From: Candidatus Synechococcus calcipolaris G9
GTDB taxonomy: Bacteria; Cyanobacteriota; Cyanobacteriia; Thermosynechococcales; Thermosynechococcaceae
DNA: 64,000 nucleotides
NCBI RefSeq assembly: GCF_029582805.1
Contig: NZ_JAKKUT010000005.1
Span: forward strand, 124,001-188,000
Direction of reading: 5' to 3'
Each line of letters starts with the position of its first letter. The stretch's first letter is position 1. The position numbers and the translations under genes are program-made. Shown here in pieces: positions 36,065 through 44,941 of the stretch. A model generated the notes under the pieces. That model saw only the letters and a list, made by a program, of their open reading frames with translations. It had not been told where the DNA came from and did not search any database.

Positions 36065-36427
36065 CTAGATCACCACGGACTTGAGGGCCCGCAGGAGATC
36101 ATCCCGATTAAAGGGTTTGGTGACATAGGCATCCGCCCCCTGTTTCATCGCCCAGAGACGATCCAGTTCTTGGTTTTTTGAAGTACACACAATAATTGGC
36201 AGCTTTTCCGTGTCAGGGTTTTTCTTGAGACTGCGGCACAGTTCAAAACCACTCATTCCCGGCATCACCACATCGGTGACCACCACATCGGGCTTAAATT
36301 GACTCACTTTTTCCAGGGCTTCCTTTGCATCCGTTGCACTGATTACGGAGTAACCACTGTCCTTCAAAAATGAGGTGATTAAGGCCATTTCCGAGGGGGT
36401 ATCTTCAACGACTAACACCGTACTCAT
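36065..36427 (-). CDS. pixH: CheY-like response regulator (PixH-like)
   Basis: 120 residues, a receiver domain alone. Acidic pocket VVEDTPSE, phosphoacceptor Asp52 in VVTDVVMPG, Thr/Ser switch in IVCTSKN and the Lys of VTKPFNRD. In the pix pathway this single-domain regulator is phosphorylated by PixL and acts with PixG on the type IV pilus motor. It is about 70 bases downstream of pixG. It is similar to the stand-alone regulator at 2857-3222. Confidence 0.88.
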   Translation of the reverse strand: MSTVLVVEDTPSEMALITSFLKDSGYSVISATDAKEALEKVSQFKPDVVVTDVVMPGMSGFELCRSLKKNPDTEKLPIIVCTSKNQELDRLWAMKQGADAYVTKPFNRDDLLRALKSVVI

Positions 36428-36500
36428 GCAAAACTCCTGATTTGAAAAGTATTCATATTAAACCCTAAGAAGTCTATCCCTCCCTCACTCAGATATTGCC

Positions 36501-37724
36501 CTAACTTAGATATTGAAAGACCATTTTCAGGAGTTCTGCTTGGGTGAATGGTTTCGTCATGTAGTCCGTGGCCCCGACAAGGCGTGCCTTGGCGCGATCG
36601 ATTAAGCCGGTATTCCCTGTCACCATAATGATCGGTGTTTGCTTAAATCGCTCATGGTTGCGAATGACTTTACAGAATTTATAGCCATCAATATTGGGCA
36701 TACCCACGTCTAGCAGGATCAGATCCGGCTTGATCCGCATCACATCCATCAAGGCTTTGACGGAATCATTGAGGGTGACAACGGAAAAGGCATCATCGGA
36801 CAAAAATCGGCTCAGTTCATTGAGCATCGTCGGGCTGTCATCAATACAGACAATGGTGTATTGCCGCTGGAGATTGGCGATCGCCGGAAAGCCGGTACTC
36901 AAATCTCCCGAATCATCCAGATCTACGGGAGCGGCATCCTCAAAGGAGCAGGTATCAAATCGGGGTAATTGATCAAAGGGGGCCTGGGGTTCCCGCACGA
37001 CAATGACACCCCCACCAATGAGGGGATAGAGGCTCTTGACTAACTGAAATTCATCCTGGTTGAGGATCACAGCCAAATGCCGGAAACTAAAGCCCCGCAG
37101 CAAACTGCCCAGGCGTTGTTGTTGCTCAAGGCTGAGATTGCCCTGGCCACCATGACCAAAAAAGTAGGGCCGCTGGAAGGGAGAACTGATTTTTTCACCC
37201 CAGGCCTGCCATTTGCGAATATTGGCTTTACACTCATCAACTAATATCCCTGGGGTAAACTGGGCGACCACCGGCACATCCAGAAAACGTACCAGTTGGT
37301 GAGTCCCCTCCCGTAAACACAGGTAAGATTCCAGTACCTCTAGAATCAGTTGACGGATCAGTTCACCGGCCTCCTCCACCGCAAGAATACCTTCATTCAC
37401 TAACCAGCGAATGCTTTCGTACTCACAAATGGGGGTGGGGGTTTGGGCTAAATCCCATTGCTGTCGTACCTGGGCCCGAAATTCCCGGGTTAAGACCTCA
37501 TTCCTTTGACTGAGCCGACGCAGATGTCGCTCAAAGCGATCGCCCGGATCAATGGTATGGGTCGCATAAATCAAAAATCCCTGATCAAGATAAAGAAACC
37601 AATGGTTCCCCTGACTGGTCAGTTGCAGACAGCCTGTGCCCCCAGATTCGGCTAACTGTTGCAAGAGACGTTCAGGATTGAGCATCATCTGGGTTTGAGT
37701 ATTAATATCAATAGACTGAACCAT
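36501..37724 (-). CDS. pixG: PATAN-domain response regulator (PixG-like)
   Basis: 407 residues. The N-terminal two thirds is a PATAN/DUF4388-type domain (LAESGGTGCLQLTSQGNHW, FLIYATHTIDPGDRF, HLRRLSQRNEVL), followed by a C-terminal receiver with VCIDDSPTMLN, phosphoacceptor Asp339 in LLDVGMPNIDG and the Lys in MTKPFTQAEL. PixG/PatA-type regulators control the pilus extension motor in cyanobacterial phototaxis. It is the first gene of the operon, with pixH, pixI, pixJ, pixL and a CheW gene following on the same strand. Confidence 0.9.
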   Translation of the reverse strand: MVQSIDINTQTQMMLNPERLLQQLAESGGTGCLQLTSQGNHWFLYLDQGFLIYATHTIDPGDRFERHLRRLSQRNEVLTREFRAQVRQQWDLAQTPTPICEYESIRWLVNEGILAVEEAGELIRQLILEVLESYLCLREGTHQLVRFLDVPVVAQFTPGILVDECKANIRKWQAWGEKISSPFQRPYFFGHGGQGNLSLEQQQRLGSLLRGFSFRHLAVILNQDEFQLVKSLYPLIGGGVIVVREPQAPFDQLPRFDTCSFEDAAPVDLDDSGDLSTGFPAIANLQRQYTIVCIDDSPTMLNELSRFLSDDAFSVVTLNDSVKALMDVMRIKPDLILLDVGMPNIDGYKFCKVIRNHERFKQTPIIMVTGNTGLIDRAKARLVGATDYMTKPFTQAELLKMVFQYLS

Positions 37725-38095
37725 TAAATTTTCCCCCTAGCAATAAGGCGATGGACTCCTAGGGCTGCTGAATAGGTTGAAGTTACATTGATTACTGACA
37801 CAAATGAGTGCACATCAGTAATACAAACAGGCAGCAACACAAACTGGTTAACCCTATCATTCATAAAATAGGAATTCTTAAAAAAAGATTAACTTCTCAA
37901 TATATAGCGAATTATTATAAAAATACCAAGGAAATTAATCATTCTTTATGTTGTGTGCTGATGGGTAAACCCCCTTCTTTGTCAATGATCCCCTAGTCAA
38001 TGGAATCATTCAAGCCATTGTTTTTGATGCCAAAAAAGATCGAATTATTGCCGGATGATGACCCTTAATCAGTGCCCTTCGTGGCTATTCTCATT
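37725..38095. other. AT-rich gap upstream of the pix operon with a short coding remnant
   Basis: 371 bases between pixG and the MTHFR-like gene, both on the minus strand. It should carry the pix promoter near 37725-37850. A 29-codon plus-strand stretch without a start (37969-38058) reads NDPLVNGIIQAIVFDAKKDR and then stops. It looks like a real protein tail and may be a fossil of a deleted gene. The 62-codon ORF at 37808-37996 is AT-rich and not convincing. Confidence 0.4.
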
Positions 38096-39019
38096 TTATG
38101 ACGATTTGGATGAGGATTTCCCTACGGGAGCAATGCCGGCCCGATCCAAAATTTTTGGGATCAGATCCTCACGGCGCACCGCCATGACATGGACACCTTG
38201 GCAAATGTGGCGGGCCTGTTGAATTTGTTCAGCCGCGATCGCTATCCCCTCCTCTAAGGGATTGGCCGCCGCCGCCAGACGTTGAATGATGTTTTCCGGA
38301 ATCGTTACCCCCGGCACCATCCGATTAATAAATTGGGCATTTTTTGCAGATTTGAGCAGAAAGATACCCGCCAAAATGGGGCGATCGCACCCCGCCGCAA
38401 TCTGGGTCATAAATCTATCGAGGCGATCGAAATCGGTAATGAGTTGGCTCTGAAAAAACTTTGCTCCCGCCGCCAGTTTACGCTCAAAGCGTTGTTGCAG
38501 ACCTGACCAACTGGCAGACTGGGGATCCACCGCCGCCCCCGCAAATAATTGGGTTGGCCCATCGGTGAGGGGGGCATCTTGGGCATCAAAACCCTGGTTG
38601 AGGCGACCGATTAACTGCAATAACCGCACGGATTCTAGATCAAAGACGGCCTTTGCCTTGGGATGATCCCCCGCCTGGATGGGATCTCCCGTCAAGGCTA
38701 GGATATTTCGCAAACCTAGGGCATGGGCCCCCATTAAATCCGCCTGGAGAGCAATGCGGTTGCGATCGCGGCAGGTCACTTGACAAATCGGTTCTAGACC
38801 CTGTTGTTGCAGGATCACCGTTGCCGCCAGGGAACTCATCCGTAATACGGCCCGACTGCCATCGGTGACATTGATCCCGTGTACCCGACCCTTTAGGCCT
38901 AGGGCTTGGTCAATCATTTTGGAGGCATCACCGCCCTTGGGGGGACAAACCTCAGCCGTTACTAAAAAGTCGCCGCGCTCAATGGCTGCCTGAAATGCGG
39001 ATTGTTCACTGGAACCCAT
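38096..39019 (-). CDS. Methylenetetrahydrofolate reductase family protein
   Basis: 307 residues, near the usual MetF length. The TIM-barrel landmarks are present: LVTAEVCPPKGGD at the N-terminus, GINVTDGSRAVLRMSS, GLEPICQVTCRDRNRIALQ and LRNILALTGDP, followed by the flavin-barrel end FFQSQLITDFDRLDRF and PILAGIFLL. It would reduce methylene-THF to methyl-THF for methionine synthesis. The cyanobacterial form differs from E. coli MetF in details, so I leave the symbol open. It is adjacent to and on the same strand as the membrane protein gene upstream (gap about 17 bases). Confidence 0.85.
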   Translation of the reverse strand: MGSSEQSAFQAAIERGDFLVTAEVCPPKGGDASKMIDQALGLKGRVHGINVTDGSRAVLRMSSLAATVILQQQGLEPICQVTCRDRNRIALQADLMGAHALGLRNILALTGDPIQAGDHPKAKAVFDLESVRLLQLIGRLNQGFDAQDAPLTDGPTQLFAGAAVDPQSASWSGLQQRFERKLAAGAKFFQSQLITDFDRLDRFMTQIAAGCDRPILAGIFLLKSAKNAQFINRMVPGVTIPENIIQRLAAAANPLEEGIAIAAEQIQQARHICQGVHVMAVRREDLIPKILDRAGIAPVGKSSSKSS

Positions 39020-39036
39020 TCCCGAAAATTACCCAT

Positions 39037-40989
39037 TTAGTTTGGTTGGAATCCTGCCATTGTACGCTTTTCCCGGCTTCCAAAACGATGGGGGTGTGGC
39101 TCAGTCTCTTGTTTGGGGTAAAGTTGCCATACCCGGACAGGGCCCCTAGCGGGGGAACGATTCGGTGTGCGATAAACCGTTGTTATGGCCTGGGGATTGT
39201 CGTATATCAATTCCCCTAGGGTAAATCCAGGCAGGTCTGTGGGGGGATCGGCCAAGGTGGTGAGAAGATAGGCTTCCCCAGGGTTGGGCAGGTCTTGGAG
39301 ACTGCGGTACACCGGCCGCGGGGCATAGGCTAAACTCACACGGGGCCCGTCAATGTAGAGATGGGCCTGGGTTGGCAGCAGGGTATCTAAGCGTTGATAA
39401 TCTTCGATGAGGGCAACTTTTTCTGTGGCAAAGTCTAGGGGTTTTTGCTGGCCAAGCACCACGGGCATAAATTGGAGACTGTAATACAATTGCAAAATTA
39501 GCCAAGGTAAAAAGCATAAACTAGTGAGCCAAATAACCAGGGATGGGGGGTAGGGGCAAAGCAAAAATTTTGTTTTTTCCTGTTTTTTAGTTTTGATCAT
39601 TACATCGGTTGGGCTGCCATAGCCGAGCACCGAAAAGATAAATAAACCGTAGGGTAGACCACTATAAAAGCGAAAATCCGCAAATAGAAAGACCAGAATG
39701 ACTAGGGTCTGCACTAACAATAAACCTAGGGCCAAGAGGCGATCGCCCCAGAAAATTCGTTGATTAAAAAAGAGGGCAACAATGCCGATCCCCAGCAATG
39801 GAGAGTAATTGGGTAAGCCATGGGACAGGCTAGAGAGAACACTCGCCGTTGCACTCAGACTCGCTTTCGTTTCCTTGAGTACCTGTTGAATCGGAATCGG
39901 CTCACCCTCATAAATTGACCAAGGGGAAAAGACATGGCTGAGCATTGGCCCGAAGGGAGAACCGGACTGAAAAAAAGTCCACAGGAGAATGGGGGCATAG
40001 AGGATCAACCAGGGAATTATTGCCCGCAGAACTAACCCCAGGATTGAACCGAGGGGGGGTGTTTTTTCCATGGATAGGATGGCGACAATTATGGCCAGTA
40101 ACACCATTGTGCCGCCCAGGGGCAGTAAGGATACCTTGGTGGCAACGCCGGCCAAACTTAGGATAGAAACCAAGGTTACATAATCTTTCCCGCCCATCTT
40201 CCGGAGGAGGGATCGGTGGAGCAGGAGGGCAAGGGTGGCGGCGGCGATCGCCAGATCCCCCATGGCATGGGCCCCACCCGTGACGTGCCAAACCGTTGGA
40301 TAGAGACCGACAATCACCGTGGCGGAGGCGATGAATATCCACACCGATGGCAAACGGGCGATCGCTAAAAGATAGGCACAAAACCAAACCAACGTTAAAC
40401 TTAAAAACCAACTCACCACATTGCCGGCATCGGGAACCCCTAGGGCATAGAGGGGGGTAAGGCTCATTTGATAAATGCCATGGGCATAGACGGCTCCCTC
40501 CCAAGGCTCGCGATAGAACAGGAGCGCGTGATCCAGGAGAATCCGACTGGGGATCACCATGTGGTAGTACAATTCGTCGATTTTCGTAGATGGGGCGATC
40601 GCCACCATCAAATTAATCAACAGAGCCGCACCACAGATGATCAAGGGTAGCAGCTGCCACGAGCGGGTCAATTGCATCCCCGGCGGCATCAAGTCCCGAT
40701 AGCCTCGGAGCATTTTGGCACTGCCAACCATCAGCAGACCGCCCCACAAACTGATTAAAACCCAGGAGTACGCCAGGCCCGTAAAGCCAAGGAGTTGAAC
40801 CCCTAAACTAACCGTCAAGAGTCCCAGCAAAATAGCCGTAACCTGTCGCCAAGGTGTGGGAAATTTTAACCCTAGAGCCTCAAGTAACAGGAGGCCAAAC
40901 CCCAACGTGGCGATCGCCGTTATCAAGCCAACCAGAAAAACCAAAAACGAAGAGTAGTGACTAAGGGCGGTAAATGAGGTCATTCCCAT
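39037..40989 (-). CDS. Polytopic membrane protein, glycosyltransferase-C-like
   Basis: 650 residues with roughly a dozen hydrophobic spans starting at the N-terminus (FLVFLVGLITAIATLGFGLLLLEALG) and a C-terminal soluble domain of about 140 residues. The first loop after span four carries APSTKIDELYYHMVIPSRIL, an acidic, Tyr/His-containing segment in the position of the catalytic loop of GT-C transferases. This is suggestive only; no family is firmly recognised. It runs toward the MTHFR-like gene, and both may share a transcript. The substrate would be a lipid-linked sugar if the GT-C idea holds. Confidence 0.6.
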   Translation of the reverse strand: MGMTSFTALSHYSSFLVFLVGLITAIATLGFGLLLLEALGLKFPTPWRQVTAILLGLLTVSLGVQLLGFTGLAYSWVLISLWGGLLMVGSAKMLRGYRDLMPPGMQLTRSWQLLPLIICGAALLINLMVAIAPSTKIDELYYHMVIPSRILLDHALLFYREPWEGAVYAHGIYQMSLTPLYALGVPDAGNVVSWFLSLTLVWFCAYLLAIARLPSVWIFIASATVIVGLYPTVWHVTGGAHAMGDLAIAAATLALLLHRSLLRKMGGKDYVTLVSILSLAGVATKVSLLPLGGTMVLLAIIVAILSMEKTPPLGSILGLVLRAIIPWLILYAPILLWTFFQSGSPFGPMLSHVFSPWSIYEGEPIPIQQVLKETKASLSATASVLSSLSHGLPNYSPLLGIGIVALFFNQRIFWGDRLLALGLLLVQTLVILVFLFADFRFYSGLPYGLFIFSVLGYGSPTDVMIKTKKQEKTKFLLCPYPPSLVIWLTSLCFLPWLILQLYYSLQFMPVVLGQQKPLDFATEKVALIEDYQRLDTLLPTQAHLYIDGPRVSLAYAPRPVYRSLQDLPNPGEAYLLTTLADPPTDLPGFTLGELIYDNPQAITTVYRTPNRSPARGPVRVWQLYPKQETEPHPHRFGSREKRTMAGFQPN

Positions 40990-41021
40990 TCAAGAGTGAA
41001 ACAAGCCAAAGAACCAATTCC

Positions 41022-42263
41022 CTAGGACTTAGATCGCCGCCGTTGTAGGAATGCAGGAAGATCTAGTTTCGGGTTACTCTCCTCGGCATCCGATTTTTCC
41101 TCAGTCCCCTGAGGCTCTGGTGCCGCCGGTGTGTCCGTCGAGGCAGGACTCGGATTCCCGCCACTACTCTTTTTCTTTTGTTGATTCACGCGGGTTTTCA
41201 GGACAGGTTCCCCGGAAAAGCCAGTGGCAATGACCGTGACTTGGACTTCCCCCTGAAGAGAATGATCCACAACGGCCCCAAAAATAATGTTGGCATTGGC
41301 ATCCACTACCTCGAAAATCACCTCAGCAGCCGCATTCACTTCATGGAGGGTGAGATCTGCACCACCGGTAATATTAAAGACAACTCCCTTGGCTCCCTCA
41401 ATGGAGGATTCGAGTAGGGGGGAGGAAATAGCTGTCATCGCCGCCTCCCGGGCCCGAGATTTACCGGAGGCAACGCCAATCCCCATCATGGCGGATCCCG
41501 CATCGGCCATCACCGCCCGAATATCGGCAAAGTCAACATTAATCAGACCGGGCAAATTAATAATATCGGAAATGCCCTGCACCCCTTGGCGCAAGACATC
41601 ATCGGCAATCTGGAAGGCATCCTGGACAGAGGTTTGCTCCGAGATCACCGATAGAATTTTATCGTTAGGAATAACAATTAACGTATCCACCCGGCTTTGC
41701 AGGGCTTCTATTCCTTCATCAGCTTGATTGGCGCGCCGCCGTCCTTCAAACAGAAAGGGACGAGTCACCACCGCAATCGTTAAGGCCCCCTGTTCTTTGG
41801 CTACTTCCGCCACAATTGGGGCTGCCCCGGTTCCGGTTCCACCCCCCATGCCACAGGTAATAAAAACCAAATCGGCTTCTTTGACGGCATTGGCTAATTC
41901 TTCCCGAGATTCCTCCGCCGCCTTCTGGCCAATGGCCGGATTTCCCCCTGCCCCTAGGCCACGGGTTAATTTCTGTCCCAGTTGTAGAGATTTACTGGCT
42001 TGGGATTGGGCGATCGCCTGGGCATCAGTATTGACAGACCAGAACTCAACTCCGGCCACATTACTGGCAATCATCCGGTTGACGGCATTACCGCCACCAC
42101 CGCCAACGCCAACGACCTTAATACGGGCTGCTGTTTCTAGCAAGGTATCATGACTCCTCTGTGCATCGGTGGCAAAGTTGTATCCATTATCACTAGAATC
42201 AACAGGATCACCCATCAACGTCTCATGGGATAGCCCTTCACTGATTTGCTGATCATTTTCCAT
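41022..42263 (-). CDS. ftsZ: Cell division GTPase FtsZ
   Basis: About 413 residues. The tubulin-like GTPase signature [10 protein letters not shown] is intact, with [18 protein letters not shown] at the start of the core, the T7-loop region DFADIRAVM and a C-terminal tail ending in [12 protein letters not shown], which is the conserved peptide that binds partner proteins. A cyanobacterium-style N-terminal extension of about 45 residues precedes the core. An in-frame TTG at 42311 exists, but the ATG at 42263 is the better start. It lies downstream of ftsQ, and the two probably form one transcript. Confidence 0.95.
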   Translation of the reverse strand: MENDQQISEGLSHETLMGDPVDSSDNGYNFATDAQRSHDTLLETAARIKVVGVGGGGGNAVNRMIASNVAGVEFWSVNTDAQAIAQSQASKSLQLGQKLTRGLGAGGNPAIGQKAAEESREELANAVKEADLVFITCGMGGGTGTGAAPIVAEVAKEQGALTIAVVTRPFLFEGRRRANQADEGIEALQSRVDTLIVIPNDKILSVISEQTSVQDAFQIADDVLRQGVQGISDIINLPGLINVDFADIRAVMADAGSAMMGIGVASGKSRAREAAMTAISSPLLESSIEGAKGVVFNITGGADLTLHEVNAAAEVIFEVVDANANIIFGAVVDHSLQGEVQVTVIATGFSGEPVLKTRVNQQKKKSSGGNPSPASTDTPAAPEPQGTEEKSDAEESNPKLDLPAFLQRRRSKS

Positions 42264-42372
42264 AGGGTCGTAGATATTCAGAACCGTAACCCAGCCACCA
42301 GCTAGGCGCAATTATGAACATACTATAGGCTATGTCACCCTAAACACCAATTAGTCCAAAAAAAATTAAAAA

Positions 42373-43350
42373 TCAAGGGTTACTCCCAGGGGATGGACTG
42401 GGTTGGGGAGATGGCGGCTTTACTGTGGCAGTTTTCATTTGCAGTAGGGGTTCCGCCGGATTCACTAAGTCAATGTGGAGTAATTGGCTGGTATCGACAA
42501 ACGTGGGCAATTCCTTCAGGCTATTTAGGGCGCGTAGTTGTTCCCGCAGGCGATCGCCCATGATGGCATAGGGTAAGGTTTGATGATTTTCCTGGAGTTG
42601 GGTTCCATAGGCCCCTAGATGAACAGAGCCTAGGGCGGTTTGCACAATTAGGTTCTCCGGTTTTCGCCAGTCAATCGTCGTAATGGGTACCTCTGCTTCC
42701 CCCAGATGACTAAATAATTGCTGCCATTGCTGTTGACGTTCCTGGGGCAGGGCCACTGCGCGGGGAATGGTTTCTGGGGGTGGAGAGAGGGGCAACAAAT
42801 AGCCAACAACGGTCAATGGGGGCGGATCGGCGATCGCCTCGGCTTGGTAACTGGCCACCGCCGCCGCCATCCCGGCCCCATCAACATACCAACGACTGGA
42901 GGGCCCCTGGCTTAAACCATTGGGGCTGACAAGGGTGCAGCGATCGCAGGTGGTGATGGCCACGGGAAATCGCTCCTGTACCTCTACGATCAGCGTGGGT
43001 GGAAATAACTGCCGCGAAATGGTAACCCGTTGTAAGGGCAAAGCGGTTTCTAGGCTCTGAACTAGGGTTTGGGGATCAAGTCGGAGCAGGGACTGGGGAT
43101 AATTGAGGGGAAGTTGGGCTTGAATCGCCTCCGTCCGCAGCAGTTGATTGCCGCGAATCCTCACTTGGTCAGGCCGACGCAGCATCCAATCCGGTAAGGT
43201 GAGTCCCCAAATCAATCCCCCCGTTAGGGTCAGTAAAAAAGAGGTACGCCAGATCCCTGACAGTAACCGGAGGCGACGCTTTCCCTTTAATTCTCGCCGT
43301 CGCTGATGAATAGCGTCAATGGAGGATGGGTTAGACTGAGCAGGATTCAT
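42373..43350 (-). CDS. ftsQ: Cell division protein FtsQ/DivIB family
   Basis: 325 residues: a short cytoplasmic basic tail (RRRELKGKRRLRLLS), one membrane span (TSFLLTLTGGLIWGLTLP), then a POTRA domain with VRIRGNQLLRTEAIQAQL and LPLQRVTISRQLFPPTLIVEVQER, and a Pro-rich C-terminus. It is the scaffold of the divisome, acting in the periplasm. Gene order ftsQ-ftsZ is the normal cyanobacterial one. It is divergent from the gene at 43516. Confidence 0.9.
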   Translation of the reverse strand: MNPAQSNPSSIDAIHQRRRELKGKRRLRLLSGIWRTSFLLTLTGGLIWGLTLPDWMLRRPDQVRIRGNQLLRTEAIQAQLPLNYPQSLLRLDPQTLVQSLETALPLQRVTISRQLFPPTLIVEVQERFPVAITTCDRCTLVSPNGLSQGPSSRWYVDGAGMAAAVASYQAEAIADPPPLTVVGYLLPLSPPPETIPRAVALPQERQQQWQQLFSHLGEAEVPITTIDWRKPENLIVQTALGSVHLGAYGTQLQENHQTLPYAIMGDRLREQLRALNSLKELPTFVDTSQLLHIDLVNPAEPLLQMKTATVKPPSPQPSPSPGSNP

Positions 43351-43515
43351 GGCAGATTTAGTAATGCAGATTTAGTGATTTAGTCAACACCGAACAATTT
43401 TCCAAACAACCAAAATTTAACTAAATTTAACTATACGCCTAGCTTGGTGATAAGATACCCGTTGTCAATACTCCGACAGAGACTGACTGCCTCTATCTTA
43501 ATAAAGGGACAGCTA

Positions 43516-44139
43516 ATGGCCGCCTTGAGGATCGCTAATTTACCTGTACGCTGGGTTATCACCGGGATGACTGTCCTTGGTTTTCCCCTTCTTTCCAACC
43601 CTGGTTACGGACAAACGCCCCCACCTAGTCAACCTCCAAATGTTGAATTTGTTACGCCCACCCCTCCTCCCGGAGGGAGTAGCATTTATACGATTGAAGG
43701 GGGAAAACGACTCATGGACGAGGCGGCCAGTGCCGTCAGTGGGCAAAACTATACCGTGGCAGCCCAAAAACTGCTCCAAGCCCGCACCGTGATGAATCAA
43801 TTGTCGAACTACTACCAATCCCTGAGTTCCAGTTTCTTGGGCATTGATGGCTCTGCCTCCGATAGTAGTCGTCGCCGGGCCCTAGAATCGGCCCAAATCC
43901 GCGACCAGGCCACCTACCAGTTAGCACTGGTTTATCGGGCCAATAATCAACCGGAATTGGCGATTCCTCTGCTAGTAGAGATTATCCGCAGTCAAAATCC
44001 GACCCGGGACTTGGGACAAAAGTCCTATCAACAATTGCTAGAATTAGGATTCGTGGACATTCCCTTTCCTCGTGGTGGCACAGTTCCCATGGATACCTCT
44101 ACCCCTAGTGCGCCGCCCCCTGTCCCTCCCCAAAGTTAA
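43516..44139 (+). CDS. Exported hypothetical protein
   Basis: 207 residues from the preferred ATG; AAAGGG lies seven bases upstream, whereas the longer in-frame start at 43444 has no such site. A signal sequence (LPVRWVITGMTVLGFPLLSNPGYG) is followed by a Pro-rich stretch, a helical TPR-like region (LMDEAASAVSGQNYTVAAQKLLQARTVMNQL, YQLALVYRANNQPELAIPLL) and a second Pro-rich tail. It probably acts in the periplasm. I do not recognise the family. It is divergent from ftsQ and about 25 bases from hisB. Confidence 0.75.
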   Translation: MAALRIANLPVRWVITGMTVLGFPLLSNPGYGQTPPPSQPPNVEFVTPTPPPGGSSIYTIEGGKRLMDEAASAVSGQNYTVAAQKLLQARTVMNQLSNYYQSLSSSFLGIDGSASDSSRRRALESAQIRDQATYQLALVYRANNQPELAIPLLVEIIRSQNPTRDLGQKSYQQLLELGFVDIPFPRGGTVPMDTSTPSAPPPVPPQS

Positions 44140-44164
44140 ACATTCTCGGATTTGATCTGTGCCT

Positions 44165-44806
44165 ATGCTGTCCTCGATTGAGTCTCCTTCCCTAGGGATA
44201 ACGGAATGTCCGCCTCGGCAGGCGATCGTACACCGCAAAACCGGTGAGACGGATGTCCATGTCCACCTTAATTTGGATGGTTCGGGCCAGGGCCGTAACA
44301 ACACAGGTATTCCATTCCTAGATCATATGCTCGATCAACTCTGCTCCCATGGTTTGGTGGATCTTCAGGTGCAGGCAAAGGGGGATCTGCACATTGATGA
44401 TCACCATACCAATGAGGACGTGGGCATTACCCTTGGCCAAGCCCTAGATCAGTCCCTGGGCGATCGCCGGGGCATTTATCGCTTTGGCCATTTTGTCGCC
44501 CCCCTAGATGAAAGTTTGGTACAGGTCGCCCTTGACTTTTCTGGCCGCCCTCACCTGAGCTATGGCCTTCAGATTCCCAGCGATCGCGTCGGTACCTACG
44601 ATACCCAACTGGTACGGGAGTTCTTTGTGGCCTTAGTGAACCATAGCCGCATGACCCTCCATATTCGCCAATTAGATGGACTGAACTCCCACCACATCAT
44701 CGAAGCAACGTTCAAGGCCTTTGCCCGATCGCTGCGAATGGCGATCGCCCTAGATCCACGGCGTAGTCAACAAATTCCCAGTTCAAAAGGGGTGATTCAA
44801 GCCTGA
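44165..44806 (+). CDS. hisB: Imidazoleglycerol-phosphate dehydratase
   Basis: About 213 residues. Sixth step of histidine synthesis. Manganese-binding histidine motifs are in place: [15 protein letters not shown] and [15 protein letters not shown], and the N-terminal block [31 protein letters not shown]. Length is typical. A GTG two codons earlier (44159) is an alternative start. It stands alone between the exported hypothetical and pnp. Confidence 0.96.
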   Translation: MLSSIESPSLGITECPPRQAIVHRKTGETDVHVHLNLDGSGQGRNNTGIPFLDHMLDQLCSHGLVDLQVQAKGDLHIDDHHTNEDVGITLGQALDQSLGDRRGIYRFGHFVAPLDESLVQVALDFSGRPHLSYGLQIPSDRVGTYDTQLVREFFVALVNHSRMTLHIRQLDGLNSHHIIEATFKAFARSLRMAIALDPRRSQQIPSSKGVIQA

Positions 44807-44941
44807 AAAATGGCTAGATATTGGCTAAATATTTGGGTTGGGTTTGGGGCTATTCTTCCCTGAAACTGTAGGAGTTGCCGGCCAAGTGCCATTTTCTCTC
44901 TAACCTTGTAGAGTGGAAAAAGAACAAACGGTAAAAAACAC

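Noticed and set aside
37808-37996. 62-codon ORF before the pix operon
   Set aside because: AT-rich, no ribosome site, no recognisable pattern.
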